Shown in pieces: positions 1 to 6,610 of a stretch of DNA of 40,029 nt. The stretch covers positions 1-40,029 of the forward strand of contig DALYEZ010000006.1 in the NCBI GenBank assembly GCA_031972295.1, written 5' to 3'. The DNA comes from JALHNF01 sp031972295. GTDB lineage: Bacteria > Patescibacteriota > Minisyncoccia > Phycocordibacterales > UBA5272. The notes under the pieces are model-generated. The model did no database searches. It was not told the DNA's origin and was given only the letters and a program-made list of their open reading frames with translations. A program made the position numbers and the translations under genes. How positions within the stretch are numbered: position 1 is the stretch's first letter; each line of letters opens with the position of its first letter.

Positions 1-906
1 GCTCTTGATGTAAAAAGGATTATGGAAGCATACTGCACTCATCCAAACGTAACCATAAAAATGAATGCGCCTGTAGAAAAGATCGTAAAGAAAGGCGATG
101 TTATTTCACATGTTGTTGCAAAAGGAATTTCATATACTGGTACAAGTATCGTCTTGGCGACAGGTGGTGTGTCTCATCCAGAAACAGGGTCAACCGGGGA
201 TGGTTTTACGTGGCTGCGTAACCTTGGACACGCAGTAGAGAATCCGACACCGAGTATCGTACCTTTGGCAGTTAAAGATTCTTGGGTGAAATCATTAGCG
301 GGGGTCTCACTTTCTTTCATGAAGATTAGTTTTTTGGTTGACGGCAAACGTGCATTTTCAAAAACAGGTAAAGTTCTCTTCACTCACTTTGGACTTTCTG
401 GGCCACTTATTTTGAATGCCGCAAAAGCGGTTGGAGATTTGCTTCATACTGGTGAAGTAACTGCGGCAATAGACATGTACCCCGATACTGAGTTTGACGT
501 ACTTGAAAGAAAGGTGCTTTCAACTTTTGATACAAACAAGAATAAACTTTTCAAGAACATAATCAAAGAAATTGTTCCTGAGGGAATGTCTGATGCTGTA
601 CTCTCACTTCTTCCAAAAATAATCGGAGAGACAAAAGTTCACAGTATTTCAAAAGAAGATCGTAAGAAACTCATTCATTTGCTTAAGGAAATGCCGATAA
701 GAATAACTGGACTTATGGGTTATGACAGGGCAGTTGTCGCTGACGGGGGTATTCCACTTACTGAAATAGATACAAAAACAATGCGGTCAAAGAAAATCTC
801 AAATCTTTTTGTTACGGGAGATCTGCTCCATATCAATAGGCCATCTGGCGGTTTTTCGCTCCAACTTTGTTGGACAACAGGTTATGTGGCGGGGGAAAAC
901 GCATAA
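1..906 (+). CDS. YhiN/HI0933-family FAD-dependent oxidoreductase, 3' part
   Basis: The reading frame is open from the first base, so the N-terminus with the FAD dinucleotide-binding motif lies outside the window; 301 residues are visible. Seen: VLATGGVSHPETGSTGDG, FTHFGLSGPLILN and, near the C-terminus, a GGFSLQLCWTTGYVAG stretch that corresponds to the conserved end of the HI0933/YhiN flavoprotein family (also annotated aminoacetone oxidase family FAD-binding enzyme). The substrate of these enzymes is poorly known, so no reaction is claimed. The gene ends with TAA, and the next gene starts 32 nt later with its own promoter. Confidence 0.88.
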   Translation, partial: ALDVKRIMEAYCTHPNVTIKMNAPVEKIVKKGDVISHVVAKGISYTGTSIVLATGGVSHPETGSTGDGFTWLRNLGHAVENPTPSIVPLAVKDSWVKSLAGVSLSFMKISFLVDGKRAFSKTGKVLFTHFGLSGPLILNAAKAVGDLLHTGEVTAAIDMYPDTEFDVLERKVLSTFDTNKNKLFKNIIKEIVPEGMSDAVLSLLPKIIGETKVHSISKEDRKKLIHLLKEMPIRITGLMGYDRAVVADGGIPLTEIDTKTMRSKKISNLFVTGDLLHINRPSGGFSLQLCWTTGYVAGENA

Positions 907-925
907 TAGAATCCTAGCTTCTTGC

Positions 926-931
926 TATACT
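926..931 (+). promoter_or_regulatory. Extended -10 box, likely leaderless start for 939 gene
   Basis: TATACT preceded by TGC (TGn extension) ends 7 nt before the ATG at 939. That places the transcription start at or next to the start codon, so the mRNA is predicted to be leaderless. Confidence 0.6.
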
Positions 932-938
932 GTAGGAT

Positions 939-1400
939 ATGAATAAGGTTTATATCGGAACAATCTTTCTTGTGCTTATTGTTGGTTTTGCTGTATATAA
1001 CTTTAAAGGTAAATTACCTGAAAAAACCACAGACAGTACTCCTGGTTCAATAGTTATAATTAATACAAATCCAAAAAGTGATTTGATTATTGTTGATGCT
1101 CCGCTTTCAGAGGAGGCTGTTACTTCACCATTTGTAATAAGTGGTAAAGCGCGAGGGAACTGGTTTTTCGAAGCGAGTTTTCCTATAGAACTCCAAGATA
1201 CTGAGGGAAATGTACTCAAGACTGTTGTTGCTCAAGCACAAGGTGACTGGATGACTACAGAATTTGTTCCTTTTGAAGCAAGTTTAAGCTTTTCTAAACC
1301 GAGAGCTCCAATGTCTGCCGTATTGGTATTCAAAAAAGACAATCCATCAGGATTGCCTGAGCATGACAACTCGATTGAGGTTCCAGTTACTATTCAGTAG
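939..1400 (+). CDS. Membrane-anchored Gmad2 immunoglobulin-like domain protein
   Basis: A 153-residue protein. Residues about 4-22 (IGTIFLVLIVGFAVYNF) form one hydrophobic segment acting as signal anchor. The rest matches the Gmad2 domain pattern often found in spore-germination and envelope proteins: VTSPFVISGKARGNWFFEASFPIEL split around a typical 'P..I.G.ARG.WFFEASFP' core, then a VAQAQGDWMT block and a final PVTIQ strand. It probably faces the outside of the cytoplasmic membrane with an Ig-like fold; its ligand is unknown. It starts right after a TGn-TATACT box and is followed 6 nt later by the Nudix gene, with which it may be co-transcribed. Confidence 0.82.
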   Translation: MNKVYIGTIFLVLIVGFAVYNFKGKLPEKTTDSTPGSIVIINTNPKSDLIIVDAPLSEEAVTSPFVISGKARGNWFFEASFPIELQDTEGNVLKTVVAQAQGDWMTTEFVPFEASLSFSKPRAPMSAVLVFKKDNPSGLPEHDNSIEVPVTIQ

Positions 1401-1406
1401 TTTTCC

Positions 1407-1904
1407 ATGCGTGTAGAGTCTACCATTACGACAAAGGCACTTGGTGCAGGTGTTCCTGTTATTTATGAAGATGTTGTAAGTGTTGCAGATCTTGGTGATA
1501 GGAAAATAAAAGGAGTTCATGCGTACTGTTTCTACAAAGATAAACTCGTTATTGTCTGGGCTGAAAATAAACAATATTGGACGCTACCTGGCGGCGGTGT
1601 AGAACCAGGAGAAAGTGTTGAAGAAGCGGTTGCTCGAGAAGTAGGGGAAGAGTCGAATATGAAAATTTTGAAGCATACACTTATTGGTGTTCAGGATATT
1701 TTTGAAGGCGAGAAAGTTATTTCCCAAACACGTTCTATTTGTATTGTGGAGCCATTCGGACCATTTGTGTTGGACCCTGACGGTGATATTACTGAGATAA
1801 AACTTATTGACCCTTCCGAATTAAAGCAATATGTTGATTGGGGCGAAATAGGTGACCATCTTTTGAAACGCGCTATACAGCTTACAAAATTCACCGATAA
1901 CTAG
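1407..1904 (+). CDS. Nudix hydrolase
   Basis: A 165-residue protein with a Nudix box at residues 63-84: GGVEPGESVEEAVAREVGEE matches G-x5-E-x7-R-E-U-x-E-E. The final Gly of the consensus is replaced by Asn84, a minor deviation. Family members hydrolyse nucleoside diphosphates linked to another moiety with Mg2+ held by the REVGEE glutamates. The substrate cannot be read from the sequence. The gene starts 6 nt after the Gmad2 gene without a good Shine-Dalgarno. An unusual 150-nt spacer follows that may hold a divergent repeat copy (see findings). Confidence 0.9.
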   Translation: MRVESTITTKALGAGVPVIYEDVVSVADLGDRKIKGVHAYCFYKDKLVIVWAENKQYWTLPGGGVEPGESVEEAVAREVGEESNMKILKHTLIGVQDIFEGEKVISQTRSICIVEPFGPFVLDPDGDITEIKLIDPSELKQYVDWGEIGDHLLKRAIQLTKFTDN

Positions 1905-2023
1905 GACCGGACTCGAACATTACATACTTGGCCACAAGTTACTAAGTCTACTCTTTCCTTTCAGTCAGTCGTGGACTAAGTACTTGCGACCCCGCCTCGT
2001 CTTAAGAAGACTGCGGCTCACAA
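1905..2023. other. Spacer after Nudix gene, unassigned, with stem-loop
   Basis: About 120 nt with no convincing ORF. It holds a stem-loop around 1991-2016 (CCGC..GTCTT facing AAGAC..GCGG) and a T-loop-like string, ACTCGAAC, at 1911-1918. I could not fold a tRNA from it on either strand, because the T-stem does not pair and no matching 5' acceptor is present. Confidence 0.4.
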
Positions 2024-2047
2024 AAATATGCTATCCGTAGCATATTT
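2024..2047 (-). terminator. Terminator after tRNA-Leu
   Basis: A perfect 10-bp stem AAATATGCTA / TAGCATATTT with a 4-nt TCCG loop, starting 4 nt past the tRNA-Leu 3' end. On the minus strand it runs into TTTTTG, as expected for an intrinsic terminator. It could also stop readthrough from the plus strand. Confidence 0.7.
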
Positions 2048-2051
2048 GTTG

Positions 2052-2134
2052 TGCCTAGGGCGGGACTCGAACCCGCACGCTTTTAACGGCAAAAGATTTT
2101 AAGTCTTTCGTGTCTACCATTCCACCACCCAGGC
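2052..2134 (-). tRNA. tRNA-Leu (anticodon TAA)
   Basis: On the minus strand the acceptor GCCTGGG pairs with CCTAGGC; D-arm TGGTGGAATGGTAGACAC is typical of Leu; the anticodon loop CTTAAAA gives TAA; T-arm is GCGGG-TTCGAGT-CCCGC; discriminator A. CCA is not encoded (CAAC follows). Upstream on the minus strand there is a TAGAAT -10-like box 8 nt before the gene. Confidence 0.95.
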
Positions 2135-2197
2135 AATGAGGCTATTCTACCTTTTTTTCTTTTGATTCAAAAGGGTTTGTGGTAAAGTAGCTGTACT

Positions 2198-2274
2198 GAC
2201 GTAGTGGCGAAGTTGGTCAACGCGACGGTCTGCAAAACCGTTATGCACCGGTTCGAGCCCGGTCTACGTCTCCA
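2198..2274 (+). tRNA. tRNA-Cys (anticodon GCA), CCA encoded
   Basis: Acceptor GACGTAG pairs with CTACGTC. The anticodon stem ACGGT/ACCGT encloses CTGCAAA, giving GCA. The T-arm carries GTTCGAGCC, the discriminator is T (typical for Cys), and CCA is encoded at 2272-2274, unlike the Leu and Asn tRNA genes in this window. A TGG-TAAAGT box lies about 15 nt upstream. The gene is divergent from tRNA-Leu and convergent with rbfA. Confidence 0.95.
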
Positions 2275-2289
2275 GAGTTGAGGTTAGTT

Positions 2290-2640
2290 TTATTCCGTAA
2301 CCTCCTTCCTTTTCTCTTTAAACTCAATAGCGTCAATTGCTTGGCGATTCTTCTCTCCATAATCAAGCTCTACTTTGAAAAAGGGGAGTACTTTTGTTCG
2401 CGTTTGCTTTTTTACAAATGTTCGTAGGTCTGCCATCTGTCGTCGGGCAAAATCGAGGGCCGCTTTCTCTTTTGAATCAGGAAGAACAGAAATATATACC
2501 GTGCAGTTTTTGAGATCAGGCGAGAGGTCGGTGCGAGTTACGGTAATAATAGAAAGTCCACTTGATTCACGTTCAAAAAAAGTTGCTGCGAGCTCTTTCA
2601 ACTGTAATCCGACTTGTTCTTTTCTTTGTCCAATTGCCAT
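2290..2640 (-). CDS. rbfA: Ribosome-binding factor A
   Basis: A 116-residue KH-fold protein that binds 30S precursors during 16S rRNA maturation. Recognised by the overall RbfA pattern: N-terminal QRKEQVGLQLKELAATFFERE helix, SIITVTRTDLSPDLKNCTVYISVLP (split here as the strand-turn-strand region with the L.DLK.C.VY.S core), and the C-terminal PFFKVELDYGEKNRQAIDAI, where typical members read P.L.F..D...E....I. The gene starts 1 nt after the infB stop, the classical infB-rbfA coupling. Confidence 0.93.
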   Translation of the reverse strand: MAIGQRKEQVGLQLKELAATFFERESSGLSIITVTRTDLSPDLKNCTVYISVLPDSKEKAALDFARRQMADLRTFVKKQTRTKVLPFFKVELDYGEKNRQAIDAIEFKEKRKEVTE

Positions 2641-2641
2641 A

Positions 2642-4150
2642 CTATTTTGTTACTTTGATAAAGCATTCAAGCGTATCTCCAATCGCAATCTCTGTTTTCG
2701 ATTCTACCAAAAGTCCACACTCAGTGTCTGCAAGCACTTCATTTGTTTTTACTTTTGCTGATTGGAGCTCAGTAATTTTTCCTTTTCCGAGATCATGTTC
2801 GCGGCGGATTATTTTTACCGGGTGACTTATTTTTATACTACCAGTGAGTACCTTTCCACCAACAACTTGTTTTTCTTTGTTCTGGCTAAAGATACGAAGC
2901 ACTTTAAGTGTTCCGATAACCTCGTCAGTTTCTTCTCGAGGTCGGGCTATTTCCGCATATTCAGTAAGCCATTCAGTGAGTTTGTAAATAATGTCGAACT
3001 GTTCCACTTTTACCTTGAGACGCTCCACTTGATCTCGCGCCTTTGATTCAAGCTTCGTATGAAAGCCAATAACCACAGCAAGAGGATCAGAAGAGGCAAG
3101 TAAAATATCATTTTCTGTAATAGGTCCAACTCCTTGACTGATGATTTTAAGACTCAGGTTCTCAGCTTTTATTTTTCGGAGTTCTTGTTTTACCGCATCG
3201 AGTGTTCCCACTACGTCTGCTTTGAGTACAAGGGGAATAACTTTCTGGGCGTCTTTTGGTCCGATAAACTCGGGATCTTTTGATATAACCCCGCGCACTT
3301 CTTTTGCGTTACGTTGTGCAGCCTCCGCGTCTTTTTTATCGTAATACACTTGGAAGAGTGTTCCTGATTGAGGAATCTCATCCCAACCTGTCACTTTGAT
3401 AGGGGAACTACATGTTGCTTCGACGATTGCTTTACCTAAAAAGTCTTCAACAATACGAAATGGCGCAAGAGCAGTGCCAGCAACCACAAACGCTCCTTTC
3501 TTAATAGTTCCATTTTTAATAATGAGTGTTGCTGATGTTCCGCGCTTTGCTTCCATCGATGATTCGAGTACATACCCTTCAGCAGGCTCAGAAGGATTAC
3601 CTTTAAGTTCTGCAAGATCGGCTGTGAGCAAAATAGTTGAAAGGAGTTCAGAAATGCCAGCACCTGTTTTTGCAGATATTGCTACAAAGGAAACAGATCC
3701 ACCCATTCCTTCTAGGTAGACACCGTTTTCAACTAAAGACATTTTTGTTCGCTCGATGTTTGCGTTTGGTTTGTCGATTTTATTGATAGCAACGATATAA
3801 GGAAGTTTTTGGGAAACGATTTGCTTCAAGGCTTCAAGTGTCTGAGCTTTTACACCATCTTCGGCAGAGACTACAAGAATCCCAATGTCTGCAATTTCCA
3901 CTCCTCGTTCACGCATGATAGAAAATGCCGCGTGCCCAGGGGTGTCTAAGAAGGTAATTTTCCGCTCCACACCATCTTCTTTATGTACTACTTCATATGC
4001 GCTTACGTGTTGGGTAATCCCACCTGCTTCTTTGTCCACAATATTAGTACTTCGAATATAGTCCAAAAGCGTCGACTTTCCATGGTCGATATGACCCATA
4101 ACGGCGACAACCGGAGGGCGTTCAATGTGTTTTACGGGTGAGTGAGACAT
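2642..4150 (-). CDS. infB: Translation initiation factor IF-2, short form
   Basis: A 502-residue GTPase that brings initiator tRNA to the 30S subunit. G-domain motifs: GHIDHGKST at residues 19-27, GITQH at 44-48, DTPGH at 69-73, NKID at 123-126; domains II, III (around GVGPITENDILLA) and IV follow. Only 18 residues precede G1, whereas many bacterial IF-2 proteins have several hundred, so the N-terminal IF2_N region is absent; reduced IF-2 is known in CPR bacteria. The start at 4150 is the only ATG upstream of the G1 motif. The leader is about 60 nt with a TATACT box on the minus strand near 4183-4188. Confidence 0.95.
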   Translation of the reverse strand: MSHSPVKHIERPPVVAVMGHIDHGKSTLLDYIRSTNIVDKEAGGITQHVSAYEVVHKEDGVERKITFLDTPGHAAFSIMRERGVEIADIGILVVSAEDGVKAQTLEALKQIVSQKLPYIVAINKIDKPNANIERTKMSLVENGVYLEGMGGSVSFVAISAKTGAGISELLSTILLTADLAELKGNPSEPAEGYVLESSMEAKRGTSATLIIKNGTIKKGAFVVAGTALAPFRIVEDFLGKAIVEATCSSPIKVTGWDEIPQSGTLFQVYYDKKDAEAAQRNAKEVRGVISKDPEFIGPKDAQKVIPLVLKADVVGTLDAVKQELRKIKAENLSLKIISQGVGPITENDILLASSDPLAVVIGFHTKLESKARDQVERLKVKVEQFDIIYKLTEWLTEYAEIARPREETDEVIGTLKVLRIFSQNKEKQVVGGKVLTGSIKISHPVKIIRREHDLGKGKITELQSAKVKTNEVLADTECGLLVESKTEIAIGDTLECFIKVTK

Positions 4151-4211
4151 AAAAGAAAAGCTCGAAAAGCTAGATTTGACAAGTATATATTAAAATTGCC
4201 ATAAGGGGTAC

Positions 4212-4239
4212 TTGACAGATACTATGTGTCTGGTATACT
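4212..4239 (+). promoter_or_regulatory. Strong sigma-70-type promoter of the G+C-rich unit
   Basis: TTGACA at 4212-4217, 16-nt spacer, then TGG-extended TATACT at 4234-4239. The predicted transcription start is about 4246, exactly at the beginning of the first GCTAGTGAT repeat. It is the best -35/-10 pair I see in the window. Confidence 0.75.
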
Positions 4240-4308
4240 TCCAAGAGCTAGTGATGGGACCTTCCCGCGCTAGTGATTCCGATCAACGAAAACAGCCAGG
4301 AGTAGTTC

Positions 4309-4401
4309 ATGAAAAAGAACACCTTCCAGCCGCCGGGCATCACCCGGCACGACCAGAGTGACGAAGTGGTTGTCGCGACCCTCGATATCGGCTACAGCTG
4401 A
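4309..4401 (+). CDS. 30-residue small ORF, unknown
   Basis: ATG at 4309 preceded by AGGAG with a 6-nt spacer, a near-ideal ribosome-binding site in a window where many starts lack one. The product is hydrophilic: it begins MKKNTFQPPGITRHDQSDE and ends VATLDIGYS, with no membrane segment and no Cys. Almost all codons end in G or C (AAC, ACC, TTC, CCG, GGC, CGG), unlike the neighbours. A GC hairpin sits within codons 8-13. Too short to identify; a RiPP-like precursor, leader peptide or toxin-like peptide are all possible, and no maturation genes are nearby. Confidence 0.45.
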   Translation: MKKNTFQPPGITRHDQSDEVVVATLDIGYS

Positions 4402-4605
4402 CCGACCTTCGGTGGCGACGGGCGGCGCGCAATGCCTTCGCCCGCGCATGCCGTTTAGCCACTAATGAGAAAGGTGGCCAAGGGGATAAAGGGTTCCCTT
4501 GAACTTCTCAACGAGCGACTCTGCTCGAGTAGAATTGCTTCCCAAAGAGAGTCTTGCGAAGCACACAATGATATAATAGAGGATCGGGTCAGGCGACCTC
4601 CCTCG

Positions 4606-4632
4606 AAGCCCCAGTTAATCGGGGCTTTTTAT
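4606..4632 (+). terminator. Terminator of the G+C-rich unit
   Basis: AGCCCC-AGTTAAT-CGGGGCT followed by TTTTATTTT, a standard intrinsic terminator. The next gene's -10 box begins 6 nt later. Confidence 0.85.
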
Positions 4633-4637
4633 TTTGC

Positions 4638-4643
4638 TATAAT
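4638..4643 (+). promoter_or_regulatory. TGC-TATAAT -10 box, leaderless start
   Basis: A consensus TATAAT with TGC extension ends 6 nt before the ATG at 4650, leaving no room for a Shine-Dalgarno. Confidence 0.65.
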
Positions 4644-4649
4644 CTTCCT

Positions 4650-5879
4650 ATGTTCTCATTCTTTTCTCAAAAAAAACCTGAAAGCGGCTATATTTATTTA
4701 GACCACGCTTCGGCAACTCCTATTGATTCTGGTGTTTTAGAAACTTTTCATACGATTCAAAAAACACATTTTGCAAATCCAGGCAGTATCCATAGACTTG
4801 GTATTGAAGCAAAAAAACATATCGATAGTGCTCGGAAGAAAGTTGCAAACGCACTGCAAGCTCGTTCTGAAGAAATTATTTTCACTGCATCGGGGACTGA
4901 GTCAAACAATCTTGCAATCCATGGCGTTATTCATTCTGCAAAAAAAAGCGGTGTTGCAATGCCTCATGTGATAACGACAAACATTGAGCACGCTTCGGTT
5001 TTGGAGCCACTTAAACAACTTGCTCAAGAAAAAGAAATAAAACTCACTATAGTTTCCGTAAATACTGACGGAATTGTGGAAGTAAAATCTATTCGTGAAG
5101 CACTTACCCCTGAAACAATTCTAGTGTCTATTATTCAGGCAAATAATGAAGTAGGGACCATTCAGCCAGTGCGAGAGATTGGAAAAATGTTGGAGAAACA
5201 TAGAGATGCACAAAAAAGTGAGTACCCATATTTTCATAGTGATGCGTGTCAGTCGGTAAACTATTTAGATATTCGTCCAGAAGCATTCCGTATTGATTTG
5301 TGCACACTCAATAGTTCAAAAATATATGCACCACGCGGCGCAGGAATTTTGTACGTAGGCAAGAGGGTAAAAATGGATCCGATTATTATTGGCGGCGATC
5401 AGGAACATGGTATCCGAGCAGGGACAGAAAATACCGCTGCAATTGTGGCTTGCGGAGATGCACTAGAAAAGACGGTGAGTATGCGTGATACGGAAAGTGC
5501 TCGATTGAAAGAGTTGAGAGACTACGCATTTGCAAAAATACGCGAAGTAATTCCTAATGTAAAAGTTTGGGGGAGTGAGAAAGACGGTGAACGAATCCCA
5601 AACAATATTAACATCTCTGTGCCTGGAGTATTTTCTGAAGAATTTGTTGTAGGGCTCGACATGAAAAAAATCGCCATTTCTTCTAAAAGTGCCTGCGGCA
5701 TGAATGATGACGAGGGTTCCTATGTAATACGAGCGCTCGGTGGCACAGAGCAAGAATCAAAAGAGGCAATACGTATAACCATGGGACGAACTACGACAAA
5801 GGCTCATGTAGGTACCTTTGTTTCTGAAATGAAAAATATTTTTGAACGACATAATAGAGGAACTGCTTTTCTGAAATAA
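4650..5879 (+). CDS. Cysteine desulfurase, NifS/IscS-like
   Basis: A 409-residue class V PLP enzyme that releases persulfide sulfur from L-cysteine for Fe-S clusters or tRNA thiolation. Seen: YLDHASATP at 16-24, ASGTESNN at 80-87, NIEHAS with the PLP-stacking His at 114, QANNEVGT at 163-170, the cofactor Asp in HSDACQS, and the Schiff-base Lys as K224 in NSSKIYAPRG; most IscS/NifS proteins have a His just before this Lys, here Ser. The catalytic Cys is C349 in ISSKSACGM. It is a second desulfurase besides the sufS at 22105 and stands alone, so it may serve tRNA sulfur modification rather than SUF. Confidence 0.92.
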   Translation: MFSFFSQKKPESGYIYLDHASATPIDSGVLETFHTIQKTHFANPGSIHRLGIEAKKHIDSARKKVANALQARSEEIIFTASGTESNNLAIHGVIHSAKKSGVAMPHVITTNIEHASVLEPLKQLAQEKEIKLTIVSVNTDGIVEVKSIREALTPETILVSIIQANNEVGTIQPVREIGKMLEKHRDAQKSEYPYFHSDACQSVNYLDIRPEAFRIDLCTLNSSKIYAPRGAGILYVGKRVKMDPIIIGGDQEHGIRAGTENTAAIVACGDALEKTVSMRDTESARLKELRDYAFAKIREVIPNVKVWGSEKDGERIPNNINISVPGVFSEEFVVGLDMKKIAISSKSACGMNDDEGSYVIRALGGTEQESKEAIRITMGRTTTKAHVGTFVSEMKNIFERHNRGTAFLK

Positions 5880-5898
5880 ACAATATTTCAGTGCGTGG

Positions 5899-5904
5899 TA
5901 CAAT
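5899..5904 (+). promoter_or_regulatory. TGG-TACAAT -10 box, leaderless start of SOD
   Basis: It ends 7 nt before the ATG at 5912; the TGG extension supports it. It argues for the 5912 start instead of the in-frame GTG at 5891. Confidence 0.6.
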
Positions 5905-5911
5905 TACCTAT

Positions 5912-6511
5912 ATGTACACAGCTAAAAAATACGAACACCTTCTTGGCCTGAATGGATTTTCTGACACGATGCTCAAAAATCATTTCACGTTGTATGAAGG
6001 GTATGTAAACAATGTGAATACCTTGATGAAGAAAATGAATGAGATACGTGAAGAAAGAAAAAGTGGAACTGAAGATAGGAAAGAAGAAAGCGCCGAGCTT
6101 CATAGAAGATTTGCATGGGAATACAACGGCATGAAGTTGCACGAGCTCTACTTCGAAAACATGACCAAAGAACAATCTGTGCTAAACGAAAATGGACACT
6201 TGCATAAGTTGCTTACTGATAGGTTTGGAGATATTGAGACATTCAAACTTAATTTTGTTAAAAACGTCGCCACATTTCGAGGTATAGGATGGGTCGCTCT
6301 TATTAAAAGAGACGATACAGTGGGCGTGACTTGGATAGGTGAGCATGACCAAGGATTGCTTGCAAATACCACTATTCTTCTTGTGATGGATGTCTGGGAA
6401 CATGCATATATGACTGACTACGGAATAAAACGTGCCGACTATGTTTCTGCTTTCATGCAGGCAATTGATTGGAGTGTGGTAGAAAAAAGAGCAGAGGGGG
6501 CGATCAAATAA
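5912..6511 (+). CDS. Fe/Mn-type superoxide dismutase
   Basis: 199 residues, the usual SodA/SodB size. It dismutates superoxide in the cytoplasm. Metal ligands by family pattern: H24 (LKNHFTLYEGYV), H77 (YNGMKLHELYF), D160 and H164 (MDVWEHAYMTDYG). GIGWVALIK corresponds to the G.GW.WL core. The helical hairpin is charge-rich (EERKSGTEDRKEE). Gln/Gly positions that help separate Fe from Mn forms are not clear enough to call the metal. The ATG at 5912 is chosen because MYTAKKYEHL fits the family N-terminus and the -10 box lies directly upstream. Confidence 0.92.
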   Translation: MYTAKKYEHLLGLNGFSDTMLKNHFTLYEGYVNNVNTLMKKMNEIREERKSGTEDRKEESAELHRRFAWEYNGMKLHELYFENMTKEQSVLNENGHLHKLLTDRFGDIETFKLNFVKNVATFRGIGWVALIKRDDTVGVTWIGEHDQGLLANTTILLVMDVWEHAYMTDYGIKRADYVSAFMQAIDWSVVEKRAEGAIK

Positions 6512-6520
6512 GGTTCGTGG

Positions 6521-6526
6521 TATAAT
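6521..6526 (+). promoter_or_regulatory. TGG-TATAAT promoter of clpB with folded leader
   Basis: A consensus extended -10. It gives a leader of about 75 nt with an outer pair GTGAGA (6533-6538) / TCTCAC (6585-6590) enclosing GTTTTT-CCG-AAAAAC (6543-6557). No CIRCE operator (inverted TTAGCACTC) is visible. Confidence 0.6.
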
Positions 6527-6610
6527 CATCTTGTGAGAGTCTGTTTTTCCGAAAAACCTTTATTCTACAACTCCAGATTCCTGTTCTCACGTTGAAAATA
6601 GAAATAAATT

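Larger units (their letters stand above)
4246..4635 (+). ncRNA. Structured G+C-rich transcript, unassigned
   Basis: A predicted transcript of about 390 nt from the TTGACA/TATACT promoter to the terminator at 4606-4632. The 5' end carries GCTAGTGAT twice (4247-4255, 4269-4277) around a GGGA-CC-TTCCC mini-hairpin. It contains a Shine-Dalgarno-led 30-codon ORF (4309-4401). Further stems: GCCGGG-CATCA-CCCGGC inside the ORF (4331-4347), CGGC-GCGC facing GCGC-AT-GCCG (about 4423-4453) in conflict with an alternative GGGCG/CGCCC stem, CGAGC/GCTCG (4511-4526), GCTTC/GAAGC (4537-4562). The 4300-4460 part is much richer in G+C than the flanks. It does not match what I know of tmRNA, RNase P RNA, 6S or SRP RNA. 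It could be a leader-peptide mRNA, a dual-function small RNA or an acquired gene. Confidence 0.5.

Noticed and set aside
1905..1990. tRNA or tmRNA-like end on the minus strand (GTTCGAGTCC string)
   Set aside because: The five bases on each side of the T-loop-like string do not pair, no matching 5' acceptor exists within a tRNA length, and no tmRNA 5' consensus is nearby.
4246..4635. tmRNA, RNase P RNA, SRP or 6S RNA identity for the structured transcript
   Set aside because: None of the conserved cores I know (tRNA-like ends with T-loop, P4 helix sequences, GGUCAGG-type SRP loop as a whole fold) could be placed.
4465..4701. 78-residue ORF across the terminator and the desulfurase start
   Set aside because: It runs through the terminator hairpin and the -10 box of the next gene and overlaps it in another frame; no RBS and no protein-like pattern.
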